Positions 23,778 to 31,470 are shown, numbered from the stretch's first letter. The stretch is DNA of 64,000 nt from Solwaraspora sp. WMMD1047 (GCF_029626155.1 NZ_JARUBL010000001.1:7530501-7594500); one strand, 5' to 3'. Made by a program: numbers and translations. Notes: a model not told the origin generated them from the sequence alone.

Positions 23778-24703
23778 CGCACGATGGCCTCCTCGGCCGG
23801 CGGCTGCGGCGGCCAGGACGGGAACGGCAGCTTCTCGACCCGGGGGGCGAGGTGCTCGCCGGCCGCGGTGGCCAGCACGCCGGCATCCCACGGCCCGTCG
23901 GCCGTCAGCTGCACGACGGGCCGGGGCAGGGCGTAGAGCGATACGTCGAACTCCCTCGCCCCGATCACCTGGCCGGTGCACCACCGGGCCTCGTCACTGG
24001 CGAGCCAGGCGACGACCGTGGCGACGTTGTCCGGGGAGCGGCGTTGCTGGGCCGCCTCGTCGGCGGCGTCCACCGGCCGCGGGGTCATCCGGGTGTCGGC
24101 CGCCGGCGAGACCGAGTTGCAGGTGGCGCCGGTACGGGCGAGCGAGTTGGCGCAGGAGTAGGTCAGCCCGACGATGCCCATCTTCGCCGCCGCGTAGTTG
24201 GGCTGGGAGGTGGAGCCGTACAGCCCGGACCCGGAGGTGACGTTGATGATCCGCCGGGCCGCGTCGTGGTCGCCCACGGCCCGCCAGTGGGCGGCCACGT
24301 GCCGGGTGGTGTTGAAGGTTCCGGTGAGGTGGACCGCGATGACCGCCTGCCACTCGTCGGCGGTCATGTTCCAGATCATCCGGTCGCGGAGGATGCCGGC
24401 GACGTTCACCACGATGTCGAGCCGGCCGTACCGGTCGACGACCCGACCCACCATGGCGGCGACGGCGTCGAAGTCGGCGACATCGGCACCGTCGGCGACC
24501 GCGGTGCCACCGGCCGCGACGATGTCGCGTACGACGTCGTCGGCCGGGCCGAGATCGACGCCGCTGCCGTCCAGCGCCGCACCGAGATCGTTGACGACCA
24601 CCGAGGCACCGGCCGCCGCGAGGTGCCGGCTGACGGCGGCGCCGATGCCCCGCCCGGCCCCGGTAACCAGGGCGACCCGTCCGGCCAATGGGTGCTGGGT
24701 CAT
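23756..24703 (-). CDS. SDR family oxidoreductase (IpdF/MFE-like type)
   Basis: A 315-residue SDR, longer than the classical 250. It has TGAGRGIGAAVSRHL, the NNAG-equivalent NVAGILRDRMIWNM, a catalytic Ser in INVTSGSG, Tyr/Lys in PNYAAAKMGIVGL, and an extra C-terminal 60 residues. The RDRMxxNMxxxEW signature and length resemble the SDRs of MFE-2 type and mycobacterial IpdF. It probably oxidises a 3-hydroxyacyl-CoA or ring alcohol. ATG 24703 has a strong GGAGGTGG upstream. It is monocistronic, divergent from an MFS gene. Confidence 0.85.
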   Translation of the reverse strand: MTQHPLAGRVALVTGAGRGIGAAVSRHLAAAGASVVVNDLGAALDGSGVDLGPADDVVRDIVAAGGTAVADGADVADFDAVAAMVGRVVDRYGRLDIVVNVAGILRDRMIWNMTADEWQAVIAVHLTGTFNTTRHVAAHWRAVGDHDAARRIINVTSGSGLYGSTSQPNYAAAKMGIVGLTYSCANSLARTGATCNSVSPAADTRMTPRPVDAADEAAQQRRSPDNVATVVAWLASDEARWCTGQVIGAREFDVSLYALPRPVVQLTADGPWDAGVLATAAGEHLAPRVEKLPFPSWPPQPPAEEAIVRYRSAND

Positions 24704-24812
24704 TGCCACCTCCGAATCTCGACAGCGTCGCCGGAGATGCTGCCCCGGGCGGCCCGGCCGGTACACGGCGGCGTGCCGGAGGACGGCACGGGACCAGCAG
24801 CCGTTCAAGCTG

Positions 24813-24840
24813 GCGGACCGCACGGCCCGCCGTGGTCCGC
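24813..24840. promoter_or_regulatory. Inverted repeat upstream of the MFS gene
   Basis: GCGGACC and GGTCCGC form perfect 7-bp arms around a GC-rich centre, ending 21 bp before the MFS start. It could be the site of one of the MarR proteins encoded in the same operon, but GC-rich symmetry alone is weak evidence. Confidence 0.35.
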
Positions 24841-24861
24841 GCGGTTTGTTAGGCAGTTCCG

Positions 24862-26097
24862 GTGACTGTCCGCCGGAGTGGCGATCGGGTACGCCTGGTG
24901 AGTCGGTGGCAGCTCGCGTTGCTGGCCGGCCTCACCGCGCTGGGCGCCGCCTCGACCGACATGTACGCCCCCGCGTTCCCGACCGTGCAGGCCGATCTCG
25001 CCACCTCCCGGATGGCGATCCAGTCCAGCGTCGCGGTGTTCCTGGTGGCGATCGCCGTCGGCCAGGTGGTGGTGGGCCTGGTCAGCGACGTCATCGGGCG
25101 CCGCCCGGTGCTGCTGTTCGGCGTGCTCTGCTACCTGGCCGCCAGTCTCGCCTGCGCGGCCGCGACAACTGTCGAGCTGCTGCTGCTGGCCCGGGCGGTG
25201 CAGGGCGCCGGGGCTGCCGCCGGGATCGTGGTCGCCCGGGCCTCGGTGCAGGACCGAGCCCGGGACGCCACCGCGACCCGCCCCTTCTCCCAACTGGTGG
25301 TGATGACCGGACTGGCGCCGGTCCTCGCCCCGGTCGTCGGCGCCGGTCTGCTGCACCTCGGCTCGTGGCGATGGATCTTCGTGGTGCAGGCCGGGCTCGG
25401 TGCGCTGCTGGCGGTGGCGGCGGTCGTCAGCCTGCCGGAGACGCTGGCGCCCGCCGACCGCCAGCCGTGGCGGGGCCGGGCCGTCCTGGCTGCCCAGGTC
25501 CGGGTGCTGCGGGTGCCGCAGTTCCGGCGGTACGCCCTGGCCTACGGACTCGCGGCCGGGGTGGTGTTCGGCTACGCGTCGAGCTACTCGTTCGTCGTCG
25601 AGCTGCAGTTGGGCGGTTCCCCCCTGCTCTACGCGGTGCTCTTCGGGCTGAACGGGGTCGGCATGATCGCCTTCGCGCAGGTCAACCCCGGGCTGGTCGA
25701 CCGGTACGGCTCGGTGGCCGTCCTGGTGACCGGCCTGGTCGCGTCGACCGCCGCGTCCGCGGCCCTGGTCGCCGCGATCGTCTGGCGGTTGCCGCTGCTG
25801 GTCGTCGCCGCGGCCACCTGGGTGGTGATCGCGAGCCGGGGTACCGTCCTGCCGAACCTCACCAGCCGGGCGATGAGTGCGGTCTCCTCGGGCCACGGCA
25901 CGGCCTCCGCCCTGCTGGGCTCGGTGCAGTGGGCGATCGGCGCGCTGGCCGCGGTGGTCGCCGGCATCACCGCGGACGCGGGTGTCGGCATGTCGCTCAC
26001 CATGCTGGTGTTCAGCGCCGCCGCACTGCTCGCCGCGACGCACCGTATTCCGCGTCGGGCCGGTCGGCCGGCCGCCGGTACGCTCCCGGAGACGTGA
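24862..26097 (+). CDS. MFS efflux transporter (Bcr/CflA-like)
   Basis: A 411-residue integral membrane protein with about twelve hydrophobic segments. The first segment ends in TDMYAPAFP, a signature of the Bcr/CflA drug-resistance group; motif A reads GLVSDVIGRRPVLL. Members export drugs, polyols or pathway acids by proton antiport. GTG 24862 begins the frame; GTG 24898 is an alternative closer to the first membrane segment. Its stop overlaps the start of a MarR gene by four bases, so repressor and pump form one unit, a common arrangement for efflux of a toxic substrate. Confidence 0.88.
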   Translation: MTVRRSGDRVRLVSRWQLALLAGLTALGAASTDMYAPAFPTVQADLATSRMAIQSSVAVFLVAIAVGQVVVGLVSDVIGRRPVLLFGVLCYLAASLACAAATTVELLLLARAVQGAGAAAGIVVARASVQDRARDATATRPFSQLVVMTGLAPVLAPVVGAGLLHLGSWRWIFVVQAGLGALLAVAAVVSLPETLAPADRQPWRGRAVLAAQVRVLRVPQFRRYALAYGLAAGVVFGYASSYSFVVELQLGGSPLLYAVLFGLNGVGMIAFAQVNPGLVDRYGSVAVLVTGLVASTAASAALVAAIVWRLPLLVVAAATWVVIASRGTVLPNLTSRAMSAVSSGHGTASALLGSVQWAIGALAAVVAGITADAGVGMSLTMLVFSAAALLAATHRIPRRAGRPAAGTLPET

Positions 26098-26537
26098 GCG
26101 GAGGCAGGGTGGAAGACAACGTCGACGTCGCGGCGGCGCTGCGCCGGTCGGTCGGCGCGCTGCACCGGCTGCTGGTGCGCAGTGAGCGAGGAGCGCTGAC
26201 TCCCGCGCAGCTCTCGTTGCTGGCCACCGTCGAGGCGCACGGCCCGCTCCGTCCCGGCGAGCTGGCCGCCCGCGAGCAGGTGACGTCGTCGACGGTGACG
26301 CGCAGCGTGACCTGGGCCGTCGAGCGCGGATTGGTGCGGCAGTCCGTCGATGGCCGGGACCGGCGGGCGTCGCTCATCGAGATCACCCCGGCCGGTTCGG
26401 TGCTGCTCGCCTCGCTGCGGGCCAAGGGGACGGCCGAGTTCGCGCAGCGGCTGCGGCGGCTCTCCGCGGCGGAGCGGAAGGTGCTGGCCGAGGGGCTCGC
26501 CGCCCTTGAGCCGTTCTTCGACGGCCGGGCGGGGTAA
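26094..26537 (+). CDS. MarR family transcriptional regulator
   Basis: A protein of about 147 residues with a winged helix: LSLLATVEAHGPLRPGELAAREQVTSST is split over helices 3-4, and the wing has DGRDRRASLIEITPAG. MarR dimers bind palindromic promoters and are released by phenolic or other small ligands. GTG 26094 overlaps the MFS stop (GTGA); GTG 26109, with GGAGG four bases upstream, is an equally good start. It probably controls the MFS operon, perhaps through the inverted repeat near 24.8 kb (inference). Confidence 0.88.
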   Translation: MSGGRVEDNVDVAAALRRSVGALHRLLVRSERGALTPAQLSLLATVEAHGPLRPGELAAREQVTSSTVTRSVTWAVERGLVRQSVDGRDRRASLIEITPAGSVLLASLRAKGTAEFAQRLRRLSAAERKVLAEGLAALEPFFDGRAG

Positions 26538-26549
26538 CCGGTCGGCCCC

Positions 26550-26608
26550 TTGCCAACGGCCTGCCCCCGGTCTTATGTTTCGCAGTGCGTACCTCTCGCA
26601 TTGCGTAT
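26550..26608 (+). promoter_or_regulatory. Promoter and direct-repeat element upstream of the second IclR gene
   Basis: TTGCCA at 26550-26555 and TATGTT at 26574-26579 form a promoter candidate with an 18-bp spacer. Immediately downstream, CGCAGTGCGTA (26581-26591) and CGCATTGCGTA (26598-26608) are direct repeats with starts 17 bp apart, differing in one base. They would cover the expected transcription start, a suitable place for autorepression by the IclR protein. Confidence 0.5.
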
Positions 26609-26637
26609 CAGTTTCGACCGAGCCGCCGGAGGCGACG

Positions 26638-27465
26638 TTGAGCCCTACCACCGCCCTGGAACCCGACCGCCGCACCGACACCGACACCGCCACGGCAACG
26701 AGCGTGGGCAAGGCACTGGCCATCCTCAACGTCTTCGTCGGCTCCACCCACACCGTGCTGGGGGTGAGCGAGATCGCCCGGCGGGCCGACGTCGCCAAAT
26801 CCACCGCGCACCGGCTGCTGACCCTGCTCGAAGGGCACGGCATGGTCGAACGGGCCGGCGCCGGCTGGCTGCTCGGCACCCACCTGTTCCGGCTCGGCAA
26901 CACCGTGCCGCTCTGCCGACCCGACCACCTGCGCGACCAGGCCCTGCCGATCATGCAGGACCTGCACCTGGCGTCCGAGGGCATGGTGAACCTCGGCGTC
27001 CCGCACGACGGTCAGGTGCTCTACGTCGAGAAGCTGGCCGCCCGGGAGCCGCTGGACAGCCCCGCCGCGGTCGGCGGCTGCCAGCCGATGTACTGCACGG
27101 CGCTGGGCAAGGCGATGCTCGCGTACTCGCCGGACCCGCTCTTCGAGGAGGTCGTCACCGCCGGCCTCCGACCGCGTACCACCGAGACCATCACCCATCC
27201 CGCGCGGCTCGCACACGATCTGGCCCGGGTCCGGCGCGCCGGGTTCGCGGTCGACAACCAGGAGGCGAAGGTCGGGCTGGCCTGCATCGCCGCACCGGTG
27301 GTCCGGAACGGTCGGGTGCTGGCCGCGTTGTCGCTCTCGCTGCCGGCGCGCCACGGCGTCCCGGTCGCGCTGACCGCCCGGGTCCGGGCCGCCGCCGAGG
27401 CGCTGGCCCGGCACATCACCTACGAGGACGACGTACGCGGCCTCGAATACACTGGTCAGCCGTGA
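26638..27465 (+). CDS. IclR family transcriptional regulator (paralogue)
   Basis: A regulator of about 275 residues. Its winged helix LGVSEIARRADVAKSTAHRLL and effector domain (YVEKLAAREPLDSP, TALGKAMLAY) match the IclR protein at 6.3 kb almost residue by residue over long stretches. I chose TTG 26638 because GGAGG lies five bases upstream; an ATG at 26575 would place the start inside the -10 candidate. It is followed by a MarR gene with a 4-bp overlap. The two IclR paralogues enclose most of the left catabolic region. Confidence 0.88.
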   Translation: MSPTTALEPDRRTDTDTATATSVGKALAILNVFVGSTHTVLGVSEIARRADVAKSTAHRLLTLLEGHGMVERAGAGWLLGTHLFRLGNTVPLCRPDHLRDQALPIMQDLHLASEGMVNLGVPHDGQVLYVEKLAAREPLDSPAAVGGCQPMYCTALGKAMLAYSPDPLFEEVVTAGLRPRTTETITHPARLAHDLARVRRAGFAVDNQEAKVGLACIAAPVVRNGRVLAALSLSLPARHGVPVALTARVRAAAEALARHITYEDDVRGLEYTGQP

Positions 27466-27890
27466 CGGAGACCGCCGAGCACGACCCGCTGGCGGTCCAA
27501 CTCCGCCTCGCGGTCGGACGTCTCTACCGCACCTTCCGCCGCGGTGGCGACGTCACCCTGACCACCTCACAACAACTGCTCCTGATGGCCATCGAGCGCT
27601 CCGGACCACTGCGGCTGGTGGACCTGGCGCACCAGCAGGGGCTACCGCCCAGCAATCTGACCCGCATCGTGGACTGGCTCGCCGCCCGGGATCTGATCGT
27701 GCGGGAGGCCTGCCCCGGCGACCGGCGATCGGTGATCGTCTCCGCCAGCTCCACCGGCCGACAGGTCGTGCACCGGGTCGTCCGGGAGAAGGCCGAGCAC
27801 CTCGGCGCCCGGATCGACGCCCTTCCCCCCGATCAGCAGCGGGCCATCCGGGCGGCGCTGCCGGTGCTGGAGAAGCTCCTGCCCGACTGA
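27462..27890 (+). CDS. MarR family transcriptional regulator (second)
   Basis: A 142-residue MarR-type protein with TSQQLLLMAIERSGPLRLVDLAHQQGLPPSNLTRIVDWLAARDLIVRE and a wing PGDRRSVIVSAS (shown here only to mark the HTH and wing order). GTG 27462 overlaps the stop of the IclR gene by four bases. It differs clearly from the MarR protein at 26.1 kb. Its target could be the catabolic operons to the left or its own run of genes; there is no direct evidence. Confidence 0.87.
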   Translation: MTETAEHDPLAVQLRLAVGRLYRTFRRGGDVTLTTSQQLLLMAIERSGPLRLVDLAHQQGLPPSNLTRIVDWLAARDLIVREACPGDRRSVIVSASSTGRQVVHRVVREKAEHLGARIDALPPDQQRAIRAALPVLEKLLPD

Positions 27891-27906
27891 TTCACCGGGT
27901 GTTCAC

Positions 27907-27935
27907 TTGCCTGGGCCAGGAAAACTCAGTAATCA
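27907..27935 (+). promoter_or_regulatory. Possible promoter of the arsenic operon (leaderless)
   Basis: TTGCCT at 27907-27912 and a weak TAATCA at 27930-27935 are 17 bp apart. Transcription would start within a few bases of ATG 27944, giving an mRNA with almost no leader, which is common in actinobacteria and fits the absence of a ribosome site there. Confidence 0.4.
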
Positions 27936-27955
27936 TTGAGTCAATGACTACTGAG
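27925..27955. promoter_or_regulatory. 31-bp near-perfect palindrome over the ars start codon (ArsR operator)
   Basis: The arms run from 27925 (CTCAGTAATCATTGA) and to 27955 (TCAATGACTACTGAG) around a central G at 27940; 14 of 15 pairs match. It covers the -10 candidate and ATG 27944. Such long dyads directly at the start are expected for ArsR-type autorepression. In DNA this GC-rich, an AT-rich 31-bp palindrome is very unlikely by chance. Confidence 0.85.
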
Positions 27956-28627
27956 CATTCGCTGCGGGCGCGGGCGCGGATCCACGCCGCGCTCGGCGAC
28001 CCGGCCCGCCTGGCGATCGTCGACGCGCTCACCGTCGGCGACGCCTCCCCCGGCGAGATCGCCCGCGACCTGGGCCTGCCGAGCAACCTGGTCGCCCACC
28101 ACGTCAAAATCCTGGCCGCGGCGGGCCTGCTGGAGCGGACCCGCTCCGAGGCCGACCGGCGCCGCACCTACCTCCGGCTGCGGCCCGGCAGCCTGGCGGT
28201 GCTGCGACCGCCCGGGTTGCCACCGGCGGAGCGGGTGGTCTTCGTCTGCACCCACAACTCGGCCCGCTCGCAGCTGGCCGCCGCGCTGTGGACCGACCGC
28301 ACCGACCGGCCGGCGGCTTCCGCCGGCACCCGGCCCGCTGCCCGCGTACACCCGGAGGCGGTCGCGGTGGCCCGGCGACACGGGCTGGATCTCGATCCGG
28401 CCGGCACCGCCCATGTCGCCGACGTCATCGACGAGGGCGACCTGATCATCGCGGTCTGCGACAGCGCCCACGAGGACCTGAGCACCGCCGCGACCCGACC
28501 GCGGCTGCACTGGTCGGTGCCGGACCCGGTCCGGGTCGGCACCGAGGCGGCTTTCGAGGCGGCCTACACGGAACTGGCCGGCCGCGTCGCGCGGCTGGCA
28601 CCCACTCTCACCGGAGATCGAGCATGA
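27944..28627 (+). CDS. ArsR-type HTH fused to a low-molecular-weight phosphatase/ArsC domain
   Basis: A 227-residue fusion. Residues 1-85 form an ArsR winged helix (ALGDPARLAIVDAL, SNLVAHHVKILAAAGLLE, DRRRTYLRL). Residues 95-227 form an ArsC/LMW-phosphatase domain with the P-loop CTHNSAR (Cys102 to Arg108) and the late HWSVPDP aspartate motif. The HTH part has no cysteine, so it lacks the known As(III)-binding cysteine sets of ArsR proteins; the ArsC part may sense the oxyanion (inference). ATG 27944 lies inside the palindromic operator. The stop overlaps the next ATG. Confidence 0.88.
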   Translation: MTTEHSLRARARIHAALGDPARLAIVDALTVGDASPGEIARDLGLPSNLVAHHVKILAAAGLLERTRSEADRRRTYLRLRPGSLAVLRPPGLPPAERVVFVCTHNSARSQLAAALWTDRTDRPAASAGTRPAARVHPEAVAVARRHGLDLDPAGTAHVADVIDEGDLIIAVCDSAHEDLSTAATRPRLHWSVPDPVRVGTEAAFEAAYTELAGRVARLAPTLTGDRA

Positions 28628-29289
28628 CCCAGCTGAGCCCCCCACCCTGGCAACGCGACCTGGCGATCGATCAGCAACTGGCGCTGAAAACCGCCGCCAC
28701 CCGACTCGCCGCCGAGTTCGACGGCAGTTACGGCGTCGAGACGATCGAACGGTTCCTGCACTCCAGCTACGAACAGTTCGCCACCGCGGGCAGCGTCCCC
28801 CACTTCCTGCCGCTGCTGGCCGAACGCTTCGCGCGGCAGCGCCTGCAGGCTCTCGCCCGGGTCGAGGGCCACCACCGCGACGGCAAACCGGTGGTGCTGT
28901 TCCTGTGCACCCACAACGCCGGCCGCTCACAGATGGCGCTCGGCTTCTTCACCCACCTCGCCGGTGGGGCCGCCATCGGCTGGTCCGGCGGCTCCGAGCC
29001 CGGCGCCGAGGTCAACCCGGCCGCGATCGCGGTGATGGCCGAACGCGGCATCGACATCTCCGGCGAATACCCCAAGCCGTGGACCGACGAGGTGGTACGC
29101 GCCGCCGACGTGGTGGTCACGATGGGCTGTGGAGACGCCTGTCCGGTCTTCCCCGGCACCCGATACGAGAACTGGGAGCTGGCCGACCCCGCCGGCCTGG
29201 ATGCCGCCGCGGTGCGTCCGATCCGCGACGACCTGGAACGCCGGGTCCGCGCACTGCTCGACCAGCTCGGCGTACCCGTCCGCCCCTGA
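28624..29289 (+). CDS. arsC: Arsenate reductase ArsC with N-terminal three-helix domain
   Basis: A 221-residue protein. The first 85 residues form a helical bundle (LALKTAATRLAAEF, GVETIERFLHSSYEQF), as in the extended actinobacterial arsenate reductases. The catalytic domain has the P-loop CTHNAGRS with Cys95 and Arg101, and the resolving cysteines Cys169 and Cys173 in MGCGDACPVFPG. It would reduce arsenate to arsenite with thioredoxin or mycothiol. It is coupled to the ArsR-ArsC fusion by ATGA and followed by a channel gene. Confidence 0.9.
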   Translation: MTQLSPPPWQRDLAIDQQLALKTAATRLAAEFDGSYGVETIERFLHSSYEQFATAGSVPHFLPLLAERFARQRLQALARVEGHHRDGKPVVLFLCTHNAGRSQMALGFFTHLAGGAAIGWSGGSEPGAEVNPAAIAVMAERGIDISGEYPKPWTDEVVRAADVVVTMGCGDACPVFPGTRYENWELADPAGLDAAAVRPIRDDLERRVRALLDQLGVPVRP

Positions 29290-29309
29290 CCCCTGGAGAA
29301 GCCGTAGCA

Positions 29310-30077
29310 ATGAATTCAGTCGTGTCCTGGCGGCGGTTGCTTGCCGAGTTCATCGGCACCGCGCTGCTGGTCACCGCCGTCGTCGGCTCCGGCATCATGG
29401 CCGCCAGCCTGTCGCCGAACGACGTCGGCCTGCAACTGCTGCAGAACTCGGTGGCGACCGCGTTCGCCCTGGGCGTCCTCATCCTCGCCCTCGGCCCGGT
29501 CTCCGGCGCGCACTTCAACCCGGTGGTGTCGGCCGCGGACTGGTGGCTCGGCCGCCGCCACGGCGCCGGCCTGCGGCTGCCTGAACTCGCCGCCTACTGC
29601 GCCGCCCAGATCCTCGGCGCCAGCGCCGGGTCGATGCTGGCCAACCTCATGTTCGACCGCTCCGCCGTGACGCTGGCCAGCACCGTCCGCACCGGGACGC
29701 ACCTGTGGCTGGGCGAGGTCGTCGCGACCGCCGGTCTGCTCCTGCTCATCTTCGCCCTGGTCCGGTCCGGCCGGGCCGCCGCCGCACCGGCGGCCGTCGG
29801 GGCCTACATCGGGGCCGCCTACTGGTTCACCTCCTCCACCAGCTTCGCCAACCCCGCGGTGACCATCGGCCGGGTCTTCACCGACACCTTCGCCGGCATC
29901 GCCCCCGGCTCGGCGCCCGCCTTCATCGGCGCCCAGCTCGTCGGCCTGCTCGTCGGCGTCGGGCTGATCACCGCCCTCTACCCGCACGCCGGCGCCGCTG
30001 CCGACGACGTCGTCGTCCCGCACGCCGCCAGCGAAACCGCCGAACCATCAGCCACCTCCTCTGGAGTCACGACATGA
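29310..30077 (+). CDS. MIP/aquaporin-family channel (AqpS-like, arsenite exit)
   Basis: A 255-residue membrane protein with about six hydrophobic segments. The two half-helix motifs are NPV in GAHFNPVVS and NPA in SFANPAVTIGR, so the first motif has Val instead of Ala. Aquaglyceroporins in ars operons (AqpS type) let arsenite leave the cell down its gradient. It lies between two arsenate reductase genes; a GGAGAA sequence is ten bases upstream. No ArsB or Acr3 pump is present here, so this channel may be the sole exit route in the locus. Confidence 0.87.
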   Translation: MNSVVSWRRLLAEFIGTALLVTAVVGSGIMAASLSPNDVGLQLLQNSVATAFALGVLILALGPVSGAHFNPVVSAADWWLGRRHGAGLRLPELAAYCAAQILGASAGSMLANLMFDRSAVTLASTVRTGTHLWLGEVVATAGLLLLIFALVRSGRAAAAPAAVGAYIGAAYWFTSSTSFANPAVTIGRVFTDTFAGIAPGSAPAFIGAQLVGLLVGVGLITALYPHAGAAADDVVVPHAASETAEPSATSSGVTT

Positions 30078-30481
30078 GTGGTAAGCCGTCCGTGCTGTTC
30101 GTCTGCGTGCACAACGCCGGCCGGTCCCAGATGGCCGCCGGCTGGCTGCGCCACCTCGCCGGGGACCGGGTCGAGGTCCGCAGTGCCGGCTCGAACCCCG
30201 CCGACCGGGTCAACCCGGCCGCGGTCGAGGCCATGCGCGAGGCGGGCATCGACATCGGCCACCGGACGCCGAAGAAACTCGACTGGGATACCGCCGAGCG
30301 CAGCGACGTCATCATCACCATGGGCTGCGGCGACGCCTGCCCGGTCTTCCCCGGCAAGCGGTACGAGGACTGGAATCTCGACGACCCCGCCGGCAAGGAC
30401 GCCGACGCGGTCCGCCCGATCCGCGACGAGATCAGGACCCGGGTCGAGAAGCTGCTCACCGAGCTCGTACCGGGCGACTGA
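30074..30481 (+). CDS. arsC: Arsenate reductase ArsC (compact form)
   Basis: A 135-residue LMW-phosphatase-type arsenate reductase. The P-loop is CVHNAGRS with Cys11 and Arg17; Cys85 and Cys89 in MGCGDACPVFPG are the resolving pair expected for thioredoxin- or mycothiol-linked turnover. It corresponds closely to the catalytic domain of the longer ArsC encoded 1.4 kb upstream, without the helical extension. Its ATG overlaps the channel stop by four bases, so it is the last gene of the arsenic operon. Confidence 0.92.
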   Translation: MSGKPSVLFVCVHNAGRSQMAAGWLRHLAGDRVEVRSAGSNPADRVNPAAVEAMREAGIDIGHRTPKKLDWDTAERSDVIITMGCGDACPVFPGKRYEDWNLDDPAGKDADAVRPIRDEIRTRVEKLLTELVPGD

Positions 30482-30522
30482 CGGCCTGTTGCCGCGACCC
30501 ACGGGTCGGTAGGGTCGTCCCG

Positions 30523-31470
30523 GTGGACCTGGACGAGACCGCCGCCCGGCTCGGGGTGCCCGTCGAGGAGGTCGACCGCGTACACCGACTCGCCGGTGAC
30601 CAGCCGTCGGCGCCGCTGCCCGCCAAGGCCGACGCCCCGGCGATCCTCGACCGGCTCGCGGTGCCTCCGGACGACGCCGCCGAGATCATGGCGGGCTGGC
30701 CCGACCCCGGATCGCCGTTCTGGACTCCCGAGTTGCGCTGGCTGCTCGACCGCTCGATCGCCCTGGTCCGCGCCGATCTCGGGGGCGGCGGCTGGCTGTC
30801 GCCCGGCCCGGCGCTGCCGCGTGAGCGCGGCCCGGCCTGGCGACACCTCTACGGGTACGCGTACCTGGCCCTGGTGAACGTCGTCACCGATTACCACCGC
30901 GAGCACGGTGTCGACGAGGCAGTGTCGTGGGTGTCCCTCGCGGACCTGGGACGCAACCTCGCGATCGACCGTCGGATGCGCGGCGAGGGCTGGCCGGTCA
31001 TGCAGAGTTGGCTGACTCTGCACGCGCGCGGCGCCGTCTACGAGCTGGGCCGGTTGCAGCACCATCGCGGCGGCGGCCCCGCCATCGACCTGCACATCCC
31101 CGAGGCCGGGCCGTTGCGGCCGGAGGCGGTCGAGGCGTCACTCGACCGGGCCCGGCGGTTCTTTCCACGGCACTTTCCCGACGAGCACTATCCGGCGTTC
31201 GCGTGTGGTTCCTGGTTGCTCGACCCGCAACTGCGGGAGTACCTCCCCGCGGACTCCAACATCCTGCACTTCCAGCGGAGGTTCGAACTGGAGCCCTACC
31301 AGGAGTCGGAGGGGCCGGACGCCGACGTCGAGGTGTTGCGGTTCGTGTTCCGCACCATCGCCACACCGCTCGACGAGCTGCCGCGTCGCACCGCACTTCA
31401 GCGCGCGGCCGTCGACCATCTGTTGGCCGGCCGGCACTGGCACTGGCGCCGCGGCCACTTCCCGATCTGA
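30523..31470 (+). CDS. Acyltransferase domain protein (NAT_N/GNAT_C-like)
   Basis: A 315-residue protein of the actinobacterial acyltransferase group with an N-terminal NAT_N-like helical region and a C-terminal GNAT-like domain. Typical stretches are LHIPEAGPLRPEAVEAS, RARRFFPRHFPDEHYPAFACGSWLLDPQL and PADSNILHFQRRF. The acyl donor and target are unknown. GTG 30523 follows the ars operon by 41 bp; it may be read from the same promoter or its own. It ends at a strong bidirectional terminator, so it has no functional link to the genes on the right. Confidence 0.7.
   Translation: MDLDETAARLGVPVEEVDRVHRLAGDQPSAPLPAKADAPAILDRLAVPPDDAAEIMAGWPDPGSPFWTPELRWLLDRSIALVRADLGGGGWLSPGPALPRERGPAWRHLYGYAYLALVNVVTDYHREHGVDEAVSWVSLADLGRNLAIDRRMRGEGWPVMQSWLTLHARGAVYELGRLQHHRGGGPAIDLHIPEAGPLRPEAVEASLDRARRFFPRHFPDEHYPAFACGSWLLDPQLREYLPADSNILHFQRRFELEPYQESEGPDADVEVLRFVFRTIATPLDELPRRTALQRAAVDHLLAGRHWHWRRGHFPI

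Noticed and set aside
26575-26637. ATG 26575 as start of the second IclR gene
   Set aside because: It would lie within the -10 candidate and add residues without homology; TTG 26638 has a well-placed GGAGG.
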